Counted from the first letter of the stretch, positions 33,916-44,688 are shown. The stretch: DNA of 56,349 bases from DASZYF01 sp035545535 (GCA_035545535.1 DASZYF010000112.1:1-56349); one strand, 5' to 3'. A program made the numbers and translations. Notes: generated by a model from the sequence alone, not told the origin.

Positions 33916-34553
33916 GCGTTGCCCTCGGGACCGTGGCCCTCGGGGTCGTGCTCGAGGTGCTCGGCGAGCGGGGTCTCCGCCGGGGGGTTCACGCCCTCGC
34001 CCATGGTCTGCCGGGCACCGCCCTCGTCCTGCTCCCAGGCCCGGTTGTAGTAGTCCTGCTCGGTCTCGCCGAGGCGCATCGGGTGCGGCGGCTGCTCCAT
34101 GCCCGCGCCGAGGGGCGCGAGCAGGCGGTCCTTCGTGTAGATGAGGTCGAGGCGGCTGTCGCTCGCGAGCTCGAACTCGTTGCTCATCGTCAGCGCGCGC
34201 GTCGGGCAGGCTTCGATGCAGAGGCCGCAGAAGATGCAGCGCGCGTAGTTGATCTGGTAGTTCACGCCGTAGCGCTCACCCGGGGAGAAGCGCGCCTCCT
34301 CGGTGTTGTCCGCCCCCTCGACGAAGATCGCGTCGGCGGGGCAGGCCCACGCGCACAGCTCGCAGCCCACGCACTTCTCGAGCCCGTCCGGGTGGCGGTT
34401 GAGGACGTGCCGCCCGTGGTAGCGCGGCGCCGTCTCCTTCTTCTCCTCCGGGTACTGCTCGGTGGTGACCGGCTCCGCCATCTGCGTGAGGGTCACGAGG
34501 AAGCCGCCGGCCGGGTTCTTCAGCGGGCCGATCTTGCCGCGCCAGTCAGACAT
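33912..34553 (-). CDS. nuoI: NADH-quinone oxidoreductase subunit I
   Basis: Peripheral-arm 2[4Fe-4S] subunit of 213 residues carrying clusters N6a/N6b. The motifs are CVGCELCAWACP and CIFCGLCIEACP. The start overlaps nuoH by 8 bp. It is distinct from the shorter NuoI-like paralogue at 15840-16235. Confidence 0.96.
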   Translation of the reverse strand: MSDWRGKIGPLKNPAGGFLVTLTQMAEPVTTEQYPEEKKETAPRYHGRHVLNRHPDGLEKCVGCELCAWACPADAIFVEGADNTEEARFSPGERYGVNYQINYARCIFCGLCIEACPTRALTMSNEFELASDSRLDLIYTKDRLLAPLGAGMEQPPHPMRLGETEQDYYNRAWEQDEGGARQTMGEGVNPPAETPLAEHLEHDPEGHGPEGNA

Positions 34554-35925
34554 CGAGGGCCTCCCGCGCGTGCTGCTCGACCGGTCCGCCGAGGCGTTCC
34601 TCGAACACTTCGAACCGCTCCTTGTCCATGCCGACGCGCACCGGGGTGACGAGCGCGTTCAGCGCACTGAGGTCGGGCACCGGGAACGCGCCCTCGTCGA
34701 TGGGCTCGATGCGTTCCTCTTCGGCCTTCGCCGCGGCGATGCGCTTCGCGTGACCCGGCGGGAAGCCGATGAACCCGATGAGCACCACGAAGAAGGCGCC
34801 GAGCCCGATCTCCCAGTAGCGCACGTGGGTGGTGTCGCTGCTGGTGATGATGCGCAGCGTCGCGACGATGAGCAGCCACACGAGGCTGGTCGGGACGAGC
34901 ACCTTCCAGCCGAGCCGCATGAACTGGTCGTAGCGGAGCCGGGGCAGCGTGCCGCGCAGCCAGATGAAGACGAAGACGAAGACGAGGATCTTCGCGAAGA
35001 ACCACACCATCGGCCACCAGCCGGAGTTGGCGAAGTTGCCGAACGGCGAGCGCCAGCCGCCGAGGAACATGAGCACCGCGACCGCGGAGACGGTGACGAG
35101 GTTGATGTACTCGGCGAGGAAGAACATCGCGAACTTGATCGAGCTGTACTCGGTGTGGAAGCCGCCGACGAGCTCGCCTTCGGCCTCGGCGAGGTCGAAG
35201 GGCGCGCGGTTGGTCTCGCCGACCATCGAGATCAGGTAGATCACGAAGCTCGGGAACAGCAGGATCGCGTACCAGACGCTGTGGTGCTGGGCCTCGACGA
35301 TGCCGGAGGTCGAGAGCGTTCCCGCGTAGAGGAAGACCGCGACGAAGGACAGGCCCATCGCGACCTCGTAGCTGATCATCTGCGCGGCGGACCGCAGCGC
35401 ACCGAGCAGCGGGTAGGTCGACCCGGACGCCCAGCCGGACAGCACGATGCCGTAGACGCCGAGCGACGAGCACGCGAGCACGAAGAGCACGCCCACGGGC
35501 ATGTCGGTCAGCTGCAACGGCGTCTTGTGCCCACCGATGGAGACCGTGGGGCCGAACGGCACGACCGACCACGCGAGGAACGCGGGGACCGCGGCGACGA
35601 CCGGAGCGAGCGCGAAGACGGGACGGTCGCGCAGCGCCGGGAGGATGTCCTCCTTGAGCATGAGCTTCACGCCGTCGGCGAGGCTCTGCAGCGAGCCGCC
35701 CGGGCCGACGCGGTTCGGGCCGATGCGCTGTTGCATGCGGCCGACGACCTTGCGCTCGGCGACGATGTTGAACAGCGTCAGCAGCACCAGGATCAGGAAG
35801 ACCGCGACGACCTTCACGAGGATCAGCCAGAACGGGTCGTGGCCGAACGCGGTGGGCACGCCGTCATCGGTCTGCACCGCGACCGGCGGGATGTCCGCGA
35901 ACGGCAGCCCCAGGGCGAGCAGCAT
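34546..35925 (-). CDS. nuoH: NADH-quinone oxidoreductase subunit H
   Basis: Eight-span subunit forming the quinone chamber with NuoB/NuoD. 459 residues from the ATG at 35925, which shares its A with the nuoG stop (TGATG). A GTG directly upstream (35928) is an alternative. Conserved features are AERKVVGRMQQRIGPNRVGP and GETNRAPFDLAEAEGELVGG. A charged C-terminal tail of about 60 residues follows the last span. Confidence 0.95.
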   Translation of the reverse strand: MLLALGLPFADIPPVAVQTDDGVPTAFGHDPFWLILVKVVAVFLILVLLTLFNIVAERKVVGRMQQRIGPNRVGPGGSLQSLADGVKLMLKEDILPALRDRPVFALAPVVAAVPAFLAWSVVPFGPTVSIGGHKTPLQLTDMPVGVLFVLACSSLGVYGIVLSGWASGSTYPLLGALRSAAQMISYEVAMGLSFVAVFLYAGTLSTSGIVEAQHHSVWYAILLFPSFVIYLISMVGETNRAPFDLAEAEGELVGGFHTEYSSIKFAMFFLAEYINLVTVSAVAVLMFLGGWRSPFGNFANSGWWPMVWFFAKILVFVFVFIWLRGTLPRLRYDQFMRLGWKVLVPTSLVWLLIVATLRIITSSDTTHVRYWEIGLGAFFVVLIGFIGFPPGHAKRIAAAKAEEERIEPIDEGAFPVPDLSALNALVTPVRVGMDKERFEVFEERLGGPVEQHAREALDV

Positions 35926-38378
35926 CACGCACCGACCTCCGCTCCGCGGGCGATCTTCACGACGGCACCCTCGGTCGCGCGCAGCGTGGCGCGCACGTGC
36001 GAGCCGGCCGACTTGGTCGGCAGCCAGACGACGCCGTCGGGCATCGCGGTGATGACCAACGGGAGCGTGACGGTGCCGCCGTCGGTCGAGACGGCGAGGG
36101 CCTGACCGTCGGTCAGCTCGAGCGCCGCCGCGGTGGCGGCGGAGACGCGCGCGACCGATGCGCGCTGCGTGCCGGCGAGGTGCGGCTCGCGCTGCTGCAG
36201 CGTGCCGTCGTCGAGGAGCCGGTGCCACGTGGCGAGCACCGCCTCACCCTCACCGGGTGCGGGCGCGGCCGGAGCCGTGACGGACGGAGCCGGGGGCGGG
36301 GTGCCCTTCCACGAGTGCAGCGTCTGGATCTCGGCGCGGGCAGCGCCGGGCGTGGGCACCTTGAGGTCGACGCCGAGCTCGGCGGCGATGAGGTGGGCGA
36401 CGCGGCCGTCGGTCACGGCGTCGGCCCGGTCCAGCACCTTGCCGAACCGGCGCACCCGGCCTTCCCAGTCCGCGTAGGAGCCTTCGCGCTCCGCGTCGAC
36501 CGCGGTGCCGAACGCGATGTGCGCGCGCTCGACGAGCTCGGTGCGCAGCGGGTCGAGCACGATCACCGTGCCGACCTTCTCCAGCGCGGCGCGCGCGGCG
36601 GCCGGGTCGGGCAGGTCGTCGAGGTCGACGCCGACGACGAACAGCACGTCGAGGGAGCCGCTCGCCGCGAGCTCGAGGATGCCCGCGGTGTCGCGGCCGG
36701 GAGCGGTCGGGATGCGGTCGGCGTCGACGCCCCACGCAGCGGCGACCTCACCGCGCGCGGTCGCGTCATCGACGGGACGCGCGCCCGGCAGCAGCGACGG
36801 GAACAGGCCGGCGTAGAGCGCACCGCGCTCCCCCGCCCGCCGCGGGATCCACGCGACCCGCGCGCCGGTCTCCCGGCACGCGGTGAGCGCGGCGGTGAGC
36901 GCACCGGGCGACGACGCGAGGCGCTCGCCGACGACGAGCACGGCGCCCGGCTTCGCAAGGGCCTCGCGGACGTCGCTCGAGGCCAGCGCGGCGGCCTCGC
37001 TGCCCGGCGCGGTGGCGACGAGCGTCCCGTTGCACTTCTTCAGCGCCGGCGTCTCGAACGGCTGCACGCCGAGGACCTGCAGTCCGTGGTGACGGGCGGC
37101 CTTGCGCAGGCGGAGGAAGACGATGGGCGACTCCTCCTCGGGGTCGATGCCGGCGAGGACGACCGCCGGCGCCTTCTCGAGGTCCGCGTACGTGACGGCG
37201 GTCGTCTTCCCCGTGTCATCAGTCGAGTAGGGCGAGGTGAAGCCGATGGCGTGCGCGAGGAACTCGGCCTCTTCGGCCGAGTGCGGACGGGCGCGCATGT
37301 CGACGTCGTTGGTGCCGAGCACGAGGCGGGCCAGCTTGCCCCACGCGTACGCGTCCTCGACGGTCAGGCGACCACCGGCGAGCACCGCGGCGGTGCGGGC
37401 GGCGGCGACGCGGGCGCCCGCGAGCTCGATCGCGCCGCTCCACGAGCCGGCGACGAGCTCGCCGCTGTCGACGTCGCGGACGAGGGGCGTGGTGAGGCGC
37501 TCGGGCGCGTCGCCGTAGCGGAACGCCCACCGGCCCTTGTCGCAGCTCCACTCCTCGTTGACGTCGGGGTCGTTGCCCGCGAGGCGGCGCTGGACGGCAC
37601 CGCGACGGAAGTCGGTGCGCAGCTCGCAGCCGCTGGCGCAGTGCTCACACGCCGTCGTCTCCGAGACCAGGTCGAACGGCCGGGCGCGGAAGCGGTACGA
37701 GGCGCCGGTCAGCGCGCCGACCGGGCAGATCTGCACCGTGTTGCCGCTGAAGTAGCTCTGGAACGGCGTGTGCGGGTCGATGCCGACCTGCTGCAGCGCG
37801 CCGCGCTCGAACAGCTCGATGAACGGGTCGCCGGCGATCTGCTGGCTGAACCGTGTGCACCGCGCGCACAGCACGCAGCGCTCACGGTCGAGCAGCACCT
37901 GCGACGAGATCGGCACCGGCTTCTCGAACGTGCGCTTCTCCTCGTGGAAGCGCGTCTCCCCGCGGCCGTTGGCCATGGCCTGGTTCTGCAGCGGGCACTC
38001 GCCGCCCTTGTCGCAGACCGGGCAGTCGAGCGGGTGGTTGATGAGCAGCATCTCCATCGTCCCCGCCTGCGCCTTCTCGGCGACCGCGGACGTGAGCTGC
38101 GTCTTCACCTCCATGCCGTCGGTCACGGGCACGGTGCACGAGGCGACCGGCTTGCGCTGGCCCTCGACCTCGACGATGCACTGACGGCAGGCGCCGACGG
38201 GATCGAGCAGCGGGTGGTCGCAGAAGCGCGGGATCGCGATGCCGAGCTGCTCGGCCGCGCGGATGATGAGCGTGTCCTTCGGGACGACGACCTCGAAGCC
38301 GTCGATGGTGCAACGCACCATCCCCTCGGGCACGGGAGGCTTCTCCTCCGCGGCTGCGTTCTCAGGCGCGATGGTCAC
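35925..38378 (-). CDS. nuoG: NADH-quinone oxidoreductase subunit G
   Basis: Large Fe-S subunit of the NADH module, 817 residues from the GTG at 38378, which overlaps the nuoF stop (GTGA). The N-terminal [2Fe-2S] ferredoxin domain contains GACRQC. It is followed by the HxxxCxxC-type site (LDCPVCDKGGECPLQ), CVLCARC and CEHCASGCELRTDFR. The molybdopterin-oxidoreductase-like C-terminal domain is degenerate, as is normal in this subunit. Confidence 0.95.
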   Translation of the reverse strand: MTIAPENAAAEEKPPVPEGMVRCTIDGFEVVVPKDTLIIRAAEQLGIAIPRFCDHPLLDPVGACRQCIVEVEGQRKPVASCTVPVTDGMEVKTQLTSAVAEKAQAGTMEMLLINHPLDCPVCDKGGECPLQNQAMANGRGETRFHEEKRTFEKPVPISSQVLLDRERCVLCARCTRFSQQIAGDPFIELFERGALQQVGIDPHTPFQSYFSGNTVQICPVGALTGASYRFRARPFDLVSETTACEHCASGCELRTDFRRGAVQRRLAGNDPDVNEEWSCDKGRWAFRYGDAPERLTTPLVRDVDSGELVAGSWSGAIELAGARVAAARTAAVLAGGRLTVEDAYAWGKLARLVLGTNDVDMRARPHSAEEAEFLAHAIGFTSPYSTDDTGKTTAVTYADLEKAPAVVLAGIDPEEESPIVFLRLRKAARHHGLQVLGVQPFETPALKKCNGTLVATAPGSEAAALASSDVREALAKPGAVLVVGERLASSPGALTAALTACRETGARVAWIPRRAGERGALYAGLFPSLLPGARPVDDATARGEVAAAWGVDADRIPTAPGRDTAGILELAASGSLDVLFVVGVDLDDLPDPAAARAALEKVGTVIVLDPLRTELVERAHIAFGTAVDAEREGSYADWEGRVRRFGKVLDRADAVTDGRVAHLIAAELGVDLKVPTPGAARAEIQTLHSWKGTPPPAPSVTAPAAPAPGEGEAVLATWHRLLDDGTLQQREPHLAGTQRASVARVSAATAAALELTDGQALAVSTDGGTVTLPLVITAMPDGVVWLPTKSAGSHVRATLRATEGAVVKIARGAEVGA

Positions 38379-39688
38379 GCGTTCACCGCCCGCGAGCTCG
38401 GGGCGGCCCACGCCGTCGACGCCGTGGCGTCGAACGGGCAGCCGCCGTGCGTGCGATGGGCCAGGAACTCGTCCTGGAAGTACTTGATGCCGGACTGGAT
38501 CGGGCTGACGGCACCGTCACCGAGCGCGCAGAACGAGCGGCCGAAGATGTTGTCGCACGTGTCGAGCAGCGTGTCGATGTCCTCATCGGTGCCGTGGCCC
38601 GCCTCGAGGCGCGCGAGGATGCGGACCATCCAGTAGGTGCCCTCGCGGCACGGCGTGCACTTGCCGCAGGACTCGTGCTGGTAGAACTCGGTCCAGCGCA
38701 GCACCGCGCGCACGACGCACGTCGTCTGGTCGAAGCACTGCAGCGCCTTGGTGCCGAGCATCGAGCCGGCCGCACCGACACCCTCGTAGTCGAGCGGAAC
38801 GTCGAGGTGCTCGGCCGTGAGGATGGGCGTGGACGAGCCGCCGGGCGTCCAGAACTTCAGCTCCGAGCCCTCGCGCATGCCGCCCGCGAGGTCGAGCAGC
38901 TCGCGCAGGGTGATGCCGAGCGGCGCCTCGAACTGTCCGGGGTTCTTCACGTGGCCCGACAGCGAGTAGAGCGTCCAGCCCTTGCTCTTCTCGGTGCCGA
39001 ACGACGAGAACCACTCGACGCCGCGGTTGATGATGGCCGGGACGCTGGCGATGGACTCGACGTTGTTCACGACGGTCGGCGACGCGTAGAGGCCGGCGAC
39101 GGCGGGGAACGGCGGGCGCAGGCGCGGCTGCCCGCGGCGGCCTTCGAGCGAGTCGAGCAGCGCCGTCTCCTCGCCGCAGATGTACGCGCCGGCACCGGCG
39201 TGCACGACGACGTCGAGGTCGTAGCCCGAGCCGTGGATGTCGGTGCCGAGGTGGCCTGCGGCGTAGGCCTCGGCAACCGCCGCCTGCAGCCGTCGCAGCA
39301 CGTGCACGACCTCGCCCCGGCAGTAGATGAAGGCCTTGTGCGCACGGATCGCGTAGGACGCGATGATGACGCCCTCCACGAGCACGTGCGGGTTGGCCAT
39401 CATCAGCGGGACGTCCTTGCAGGTGCCCGGCTCGCTCTCGTCGGCGTTGACGACGAGGTACTTGGGCTTCGGGTTGTCCTGCGGGATGAACGACCACTTG
39501 GTGCCGGTGGGGAAGCCGGCGCCGCCGCGACCGCGCAGGCCCGAGTCCTTGACCGCGGTGATGACCGCGTCGGGGCCCATCGCGAACGCCTTGTCGACCG
39601 CGGCGTAGCCGTCGTGGCGGGAGTACGCGTCGATGGTCCAGCTCTCGTGCTCGTCCCAGTGAGCCGAGAGGACCGGGGTCAGCTTCAC
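38375..39688 (-). CDS. nuoF: NADH-quinone oxidoreductase subunit F
   Basis: NADH- and FMN-binding subunit of 437 residues. Motifs are the NADH loop GRGGAGFPTGTKW, the FMN site NADESEPGTCKD, AYICGEETALL and the N3 cluster ESCGKCTPCREG with the distal Cys in SFCALGDG. The GTG start overlaps the nuoE stop (GTGA). Confidence 0.97.
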   Translation of the reverse strand: MKLTPVLSAHWDEHESWTIDAYSRHDGYAAVDKAFAMGPDAVITAVKDSGLRGRGGAGFPTGTKWSFIPQDNPKPKYLVVNADESEPGTCKDVPLMMANPHVLVEGVIIASYAIRAHKAFIYCRGEVVHVLRRLQAAVAEAYAAGHLGTDIHGSGYDLDVVVHAGAGAYICGEETALLDSLEGRRGQPRLRPPFPAVAGLYASPTVVNNVESIASVPAIINRGVEWFSSFGTEKSKGWTLYSLSGHVKNPGQFEAPLGITLRELLDLAGGMREGSELKFWTPGGSSTPILTAEHLDVPLDYEGVGAAGSMLGTKALQCFDQTTCVVRAVLRWTEFYQHESCGKCTPCREGTYWMVRILARLEAGHGTDEDIDTLLDTCDNIFGRSFCALGDGAVSPIQSGIKYFQDEFLAHRTHGGCPFDATASTAWAAPSSRAVNA

Positions 39689-40320
39689 GCCGTGTCCCCC
39701 CGCTGCTGCGCGAGCTTCAGTCCGACGAGCGAGGCCGGGCCGGCCGCGACGCCTTCCTTCGCCCGTCCGTCGGTGAAGCCGGCGAGCACGCGCGAGACCT
39801 CCTTGAGCGTGCAGACCTTCGCCGCGCCGCGCGTGGGGACGACGTCCTTGCCCTCGCGCAGGTCGTCGACGATCTGCTTGGCCGACTCGGGTGTCTGGTT
39901 GTCGAAGAACTCCCAGTTGACCATCACGACCGGCGCGTAGTCGCACGCGGCGTTGCACTCGATGTGCTCGAGCTCGACCACGCCGTCGTCCGACGTCTCG
40001 CCGTGGTGCAAGCCCGTGTGCGCCTCGAGCTCGGCGAGGATCGCGTCGCCGCCCATCACCGCGCAGAGCGTGTTGGTGCAGACGCCGACGCTGTAGGTGC
40101 CGCTCGGCTTGCGCTTGTACATCGTGTAGAACGTCGCGACCGCGCCGACCTCGGCCTTCGTGAGGTCGAGCACCTCGGCGCAGAACGCGATGCCGTCGGG
40201 GCTGACGAAGCCCTCGTCGCTCTGCACGAGGTGCAGCAACGGGAGCAGCGCGGAGCGCTTCTGCGGGTAGCGCGCGATGACCTCGGCGGCCTCCGAGCGC
40301 GTCTGATCTGAGATCGGCAC
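39685..40320 (-). CDS. nuoE: NADH-quinone oxidoreductase subunit E
   Basis: Thioredoxin-like [2Fe-2S] subunit of 211 residues. Ligand pairs are CTNTLC and CNAAC. The GTG start (40320) shares its first base with the TAG of nuoD. The roughly 35-residue C-terminal tail after the ferredoxin domain has no obvious motif. Confidence 0.95.
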   Translation of the reverse strand: MPISDQTRSEAAEVIARYPQKRSALLPLLHLVQSDEGFVSPDGIAFCAEVLDLTKAEVGAVATFYTMYKRKPSGTYSVGVCTNTLCAVMGGDAILAELEAHTGLHHGETSDDGVVELEHIECNAACDYAPVVMVNWEFFDNQTPESAKQIVDDLREGKDVVPTRGAAKVCTLKEVSRVLAGFTDGRAKEGVAAGPASLVGLKLAQQRGDTA

Positions 40321-41651
40321 TACCGGTCCACTCCACCCATCACGGGGTCGATAGAAGCGACGGACACGATGACGTCCGCGACGAACGTGCCGATGCACAT
40401 CGCCGGCGCGGACTGCAGGTTGACGAACGACGGGTCGCGCAGGTGCACGCGGACCGGGCGGGTGCCGCCGTCGGACACCACGTGGCAGCCGAGCTCGCCG
40501 CGCGGTGACTCGATCGCCGTGTAGGCCTGGCCGGCCGGGACGCGGAAGCCCTCGGTGACCAGCTTGAAGTGGTGGATGAGCGCCTCCATCGAGGTGCCCA
40601 TGATGTGCTTGATGTGGTCGAGCGAGTTGCCCAGGCCGTCGGCGCCGAGCGAGAGCTGCGCGGGCCAGCCGATCTTCTTGTCGCCGACCATCACCGGCCC
40701 CGGCTCGAGCCGGTCGAGGCACTGCTCGATGATGCGCAGCGACTCGCGCATCTCGCGCATGCGCACGAGGTAGCGCGCCCAGCTGTCGCCTTCCTGGGCG
40801 ACCGCGACGTCGAAGTCGTAGGTCTCGTAGCCGCAGTAAGGCATGGTCTTGCGCAGGTCCCACGGCACGCCCGCGGCGCGCAGCAGCGGGCCGGTGACGC
40901 CGAGCGCGAGCGCGCCCTGCGCGTCGAGGTGGCCGACGTCGAGCAGACGTCCGCGCACCGGCGCGGTGCCGGTGACGAGCACGTCGTACTCGTCGAGCTT
41001 CTTGTGGAAGTACGGCAGGAACTCGCGGATCTTCGCGGGGGCGTCCGGCGGGAGGTCGATGGCGACGCCGCCGGGCCGGAAGTACGCGTGGTTCATGCGC
41101 GAGCCGGTGACCATCTCGAAGATGTCGAGCACGAGCTCCTTGTCGCGGAACCCATTGGTCATCGCGGTCAGCGCGCCGATCTCCATGCCACCGGTGGCGA
41201 GCCACGTGAGGTGCGACGAGATGCGGCAGAGCTCCATCATCATCACGCGGATGACCTGCGCGCGCTGCGGGATCTCGTCGGCGATGCCGAGCAGCTTCTC
41301 GACTCCGAGGACGTACGCACACTCGTTGTAGAACGGCGAGAGGTAGTCGCAGCGGGTGAGGAACGTCGTCGCCTGCGTCCACGTGCGGTACTCGCACGAC
41401 TTCTCGATGCCGGTGTGCAGGTAACCGATCACGAGCCGGCAGTCGGTGACGCTCTCGCCCTCGATCTCGAGGACGAGGCGCAGCACGCCGTGGGTCGACG
41501 GGTGCTGCGGACCCATGTTGACGACGATGCGCTCGTCGCCGATCTCGCCGCGGCCGAGCGTCTCTTCCCAGTCACCACCGGTGACGGTGAAGACGCGACC
41601 CTCGGTGGTGTCGGTGTACGGGGACGCCGTCGGGTTGTCGGTGGTCGTCAT
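40320..41651 (-). CDS. nuoD: NADH-quinone oxidoreductase subunit D
   Basis: 49-kDa subunit at the quinone site, 443 residues and not fused to NuoC. Conserved NMGPQHPSTHGVLRLVLE with the quinone-binding His, GYLHTGIEKSCEYRTW and the C-terminal ASIDPVMGGVDR are present. The ATG shares its A with the nuoC stop (TGATG). Confidence 0.97.
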   Translation of the reverse strand: MTTTDNPTASPYTDTTEGRVFTVTGGDWEETLGRGEIGDERIVVNMGPQHPSTHGVLRLVLEIEGESVTDCRLVIGYLHTGIEKSCEYRTWTQATTFLTRCDYLSPFYNECAYVLGVEKLLGIADEIPQRAQVIRVMMMELCRISSHLTWLATGGMEIGALTAMTNGFRDKELVLDIFEMVTGSRMNHAYFRPGGVAIDLPPDAPAKIREFLPYFHKKLDEYDVLVTGTAPVRGRLLDVGHLDAQGALALGVTGPLLRAAGVPWDLRKTMPYCGYETYDFDVAVAQEGDSWARYLVRMREMRESLRIIEQCLDRLEPGPVMVGDKKIGWPAQLSLGADGLGNSLDHIKHIMGTSMEALIHHFKLVTEGFRVPAGQAYTAIESPRGELGCHVVSDGGTRPVRVHLRDPSFVNLQSAPAMCIGTFVADVIVSVASIDPVMGGVDR

Positions 41652-42333
41652 CAGTAGCGCCTCCGCTCATCCGGCGGCGGGATCTCGGCGCCCTTGTACT
41701 CGACCGGAATGCCGCCCAGCGGGTAGTCCTTGCGCTGCGGGTGCCCTACCCAGTCATCCGGCATGAGGATGCGCGTGAGCCCCTCGTGGCCGTCGAAGAC
41801 CACACCGAACATGTCCCACGTCTCGCGCTCCTGCCAGTCCGCCGTCGGGTAGACGGGGATGGCGGACGGGATGTGCGGGTCGTCCACCGAGACGCTCACC
41901 TCGACGCGGAGGCGCCGCAGGTGCGTGAGCGAGGTCAGGTGGTACGCGACGTGCAGCCGGCGGCCCGTCGTGTCGTCGAGGTAGTCGACGCCGGACAGGG
42001 ACGAGAGCAGCTGGAAGGCGAGCGCGGGGTCGTCGCGCATGACCTGCAGCGCGGCGACGAGCGACTCGCGCTTGATGTGGATGGTCATCTCGCCGTGCTC
42101 GATGACGACCGCCTCGACGGCGTCGGCCATGCCCTCGTGCGCGGTGAACGCGGCGTAGGCGTCGTCGAACCAGCTGCCCCACGGCTGCGGGGTGGGGATG
42201 ATCGGTCGCGCGCGCCGCACCAGACCGCCGAAGCCGCTCGTGTCGCCCGGGCCGTGCACGCCGAACATCCCGGTCTCGACGACCGGGGTGTTGGTGACGA
42301 CAGGGAGGAGCTGGCGGCCGGAGGGTGATTCGG

Positions 42334-42337
<4 letters not shown>
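41651..42337 (-). CDS. nuoC: NADH-quinone oxidoreductase subunit C
   Basis: 30-kDa subunit, 228 residues from the GTG at 42337 (GTGA overlap with nuoB). The 30-kDa signature is WQERETWDMFGVVFDGHEGL, then RILMPDDW. The first 40 residues are variable and carry no motif. Confidence 0.95.
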
Positions 42338-42870
<533 letters not shown>

Positions 42871-42888
42871 GTGCCAGTCAGTCCTCAG

Positions 42889-43251
42889 CTAGTCCCAGTC
42901 GAGCCCGCCGCGGCGCCACACATAGCTGTAGGCGACGCCGACGGTGGCGATGAACAGGATCATCTCGACCAGCCCGAACGCGCCCAGGCTGTTGTAGGCC
43001 ACGGCCCACGGGTACAAGAAGATGATCTCGATGTCGAAGACGATGAACAGCATCGCCGTCAGGTAGTACTTCACCGGGAAGTGCACGGCACCCTGGTCCA
43101 CCTGCGGCGGCACCTCGATGCCGCACTCGTACGCGTCCAGCTTCGCGCGGTTGTAGCGGCGCGGGCCGACGATGCCGCCGGTGACCACGCTGCCCACGGC
43201 GAACAGCAGGGCGAGCGCGAAGAGCGCGAGGACCGGGACGTAGATGTTCAC
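42889..43251 (-). CDS. nuoA: NADH-quinone oxidoreductase subunit A
   Basis: Three-span membrane subunit, first gene of the operon. The GTG at 43251 is chosen for the GAGGAGG six bases upstream and gives 120 residues. The loop KLDAYECGIEV and the acidic second span FIVFDIEIIFLYPWA are diagnostic. The upstream minus-strand sequence has a TAGGCT near 43334 that could be a -10 box, but no good -35 is seen. Confidence 0.96.
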   Translation of the reverse strand: MNIYVPVLALFALALLFAVGSVVTGGIVGPRRYNRAKLDAYECGIEVPPQVDQGAVHFPVKYYLTAMLFIVFDIEIIFLYPWAVAYNSLGAFGLVEMILFIATVGVAYSYVWRRGGLDWD

Positions 43252-43354
43252 CCTGACCTCCTCGGACTGCTGAGTGCTCGGCGCCTGGTGGGAGCGCCCT
43301 TGTGAAGCGGGGCACGATCGCCGTTGCGAGCCTAGCCACCACCGGTGAGCCCTA

Positions 43355-43376
43355 CCCGCCGGGCGCACCCGGCGGG
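43355..43376 (-). terminator. Hairpin downstream of the geranylgeranyl-reductase-family gene
   Basis: Nine-bp stem cccgccggg/cccggcggg with a four-base loop, 26 bp after the reductase stop (minus strand) and about 100 bp ahead of nuoA. It has no T run. It plausibly separates the reductase transcript from the nuo promoter. Confidence 0.5.
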
Positions 43377-43401
43377 GCGGGCGACCGACCGCCGGGGCCG
43401 G

Positions 43402-44688
43402 TCAGGCCGCCGGGGCGATGCGGGACAGGCCGTTGACGATCCGGTCGAGGGCGTCGCCGCCGGTCGGGTCGGTGAGGTTCGCGAGCAGCTTGAGCGTGAG
43501 CCGCATCAGCGTCGGGTGGGACAGCCCGCGCTGGGTCGCGAGCCGCATCACCCGGGGGTCGCCGATCAGCCGGACGAACCAGCGACCGAGCGTGTAGTAC
43601 CCGCCGTAGCGGGCCGCGAGCGCGTCGGGGTAGGCCGACAGCGCCTTCTCGCGCCGAGGCCCTTCGGGCTCGGAGAGCGCGCCGACCATGACCTCGGCGG
43701 CCATCTCGCCGCTCTCGAGCGCGTAGGCGATGCCCTCGCCGTTGAACGGGTTGACCATGCCCCCCGCGTCGCCGACGAGCAGGACGCCCCGGCCGTAGTG
43801 GGGGGCCCGGTTGAAGCCCATGGGCAGGGCGGCACCGCTGATCTTGCCGACCTGGTGCTCCTCGTCGAACTGCCACTCGGCGGGCGTCTCGGCCAGCCAG
43901 GACCGCATCAGCGCGCGGTAGTCGGTGTCGCCCCACGCCTTCGTGGTGTTCAGCAGGCCGAGGCCGACGTTGGCGGTGCCGTCGCCCATGCCGAAGATCC
44001 AGCCGTAGCCGGGCAGCAGCACCCGCTCCCCCGTCTCGGGGTTGGTGCCCCAGAGCTCGAGCCAGGACTCGAGGTGGTCGTCGTGGGTGCGCGGCGAGGT
44101 GAAGTAGGTGCGGTAGGCGACGCCCATGGGCCGGTTCTCGCGGCGGTTCAGCCCGAGCGAGAGGGGCAGGCGGGCGCTGTTGCCGTCCGCGGCCACCACG
44201 AGCGGGGCCCGGTAGGTGACCTCGTCGCCGCCGCGACCACCGGAGCGCGCCGTGACCCCGACGACGCGGTCGGTGCGCTCGTCGACGACCGGCCCGAGGA
44301 CCGTGGTCTCCTCGTGCAGCCGGGCGCCGGCCTTCTCGGCCTGCCGGGCGAGCATCTCGTCGAGGTCCATGCGCGTGCGCACGGCGCCGTAGGACGGCCA
44401 CGACGCGAGGTCGGGCCAGGGCAGCTCGAGCCGGATGCCGCCGCCGTAGATGCGCAGGCCCTTGTTGAGCAGCCAGCCGTCCTCGGCCGTGACCGCGATG
44501 CCCATGCGCTGCAGGCCCTTGACCCCACGGGGTGTGAGCCCGTCGCCACAGACCTTCTCGCGCGGGAACGCGGTCTTCTCCAGCAGGAGGACGTCGAGTC
44601 CTGCCTGGGCGAGGTGGTAGGCGGTGGCGCTGCCCGAGGGGCCGGCGCCGACGACGATGACGTCGGCGTCGCGCTCGGTACCGGCCAT
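43402..44688 (-). CDS. Geranylgeranyl reductase family FAD-dependent oxidoreductase (possible menaquinone reductase, MenJ-like)
   Basis: Flavoprotein of 428 residues from the ATG at 44688. The dinucleotide-binding GAGPSGSATAYHLA lies at the N-terminus, followed by KVCGDGLTPRGVKGL. The second FAD motif is LLVGDAGGMVNPFNGEGI. The family saturates isoprenoid double bonds. In mycobacteria MenJ reduces one unit of menaquinone and lies near menG and grcC, as here. The exact substrate, menaquinone or a lipid, is inferred from context. Confidence 0.88.
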   Translation of the reverse strand: MAGTERDADVIVVGAGPSGSATAYHLAQAGLDVLLLEKTAFPREKVCGDGLTPRGVKGLQRMGIAVTAEDGWLLNKGLRIYGGGIRLELPWPDLASWPSYGAVRTRMDLDEMLARQAEKAGARLHEETTVLGPVVDERTDRVVGVTARSGGRGGDEVTYRAPLVVAADGNSARLPLSLGLNRRENRPMGVAYRTYFTSPRTHDDHLESWLELWGTNPETGERVLLPGYGWIFGMGDGTANVGLGLLNTTKAWGDTDYRALMRSWLAETPAEWQFDEEHQVGKISGAALPMGFNRAPHYGRGVLLVGDAGGMVNPFNGEGIAYALESGEMAAEVMVGALSEPEGPRREKALSAYPDALAARYGGYYTLGRWFVRLIGDPRVMRLATQRGLSHPTLMRLTLKLLANLTDPTGGDALDRIVNGLSRIAPAA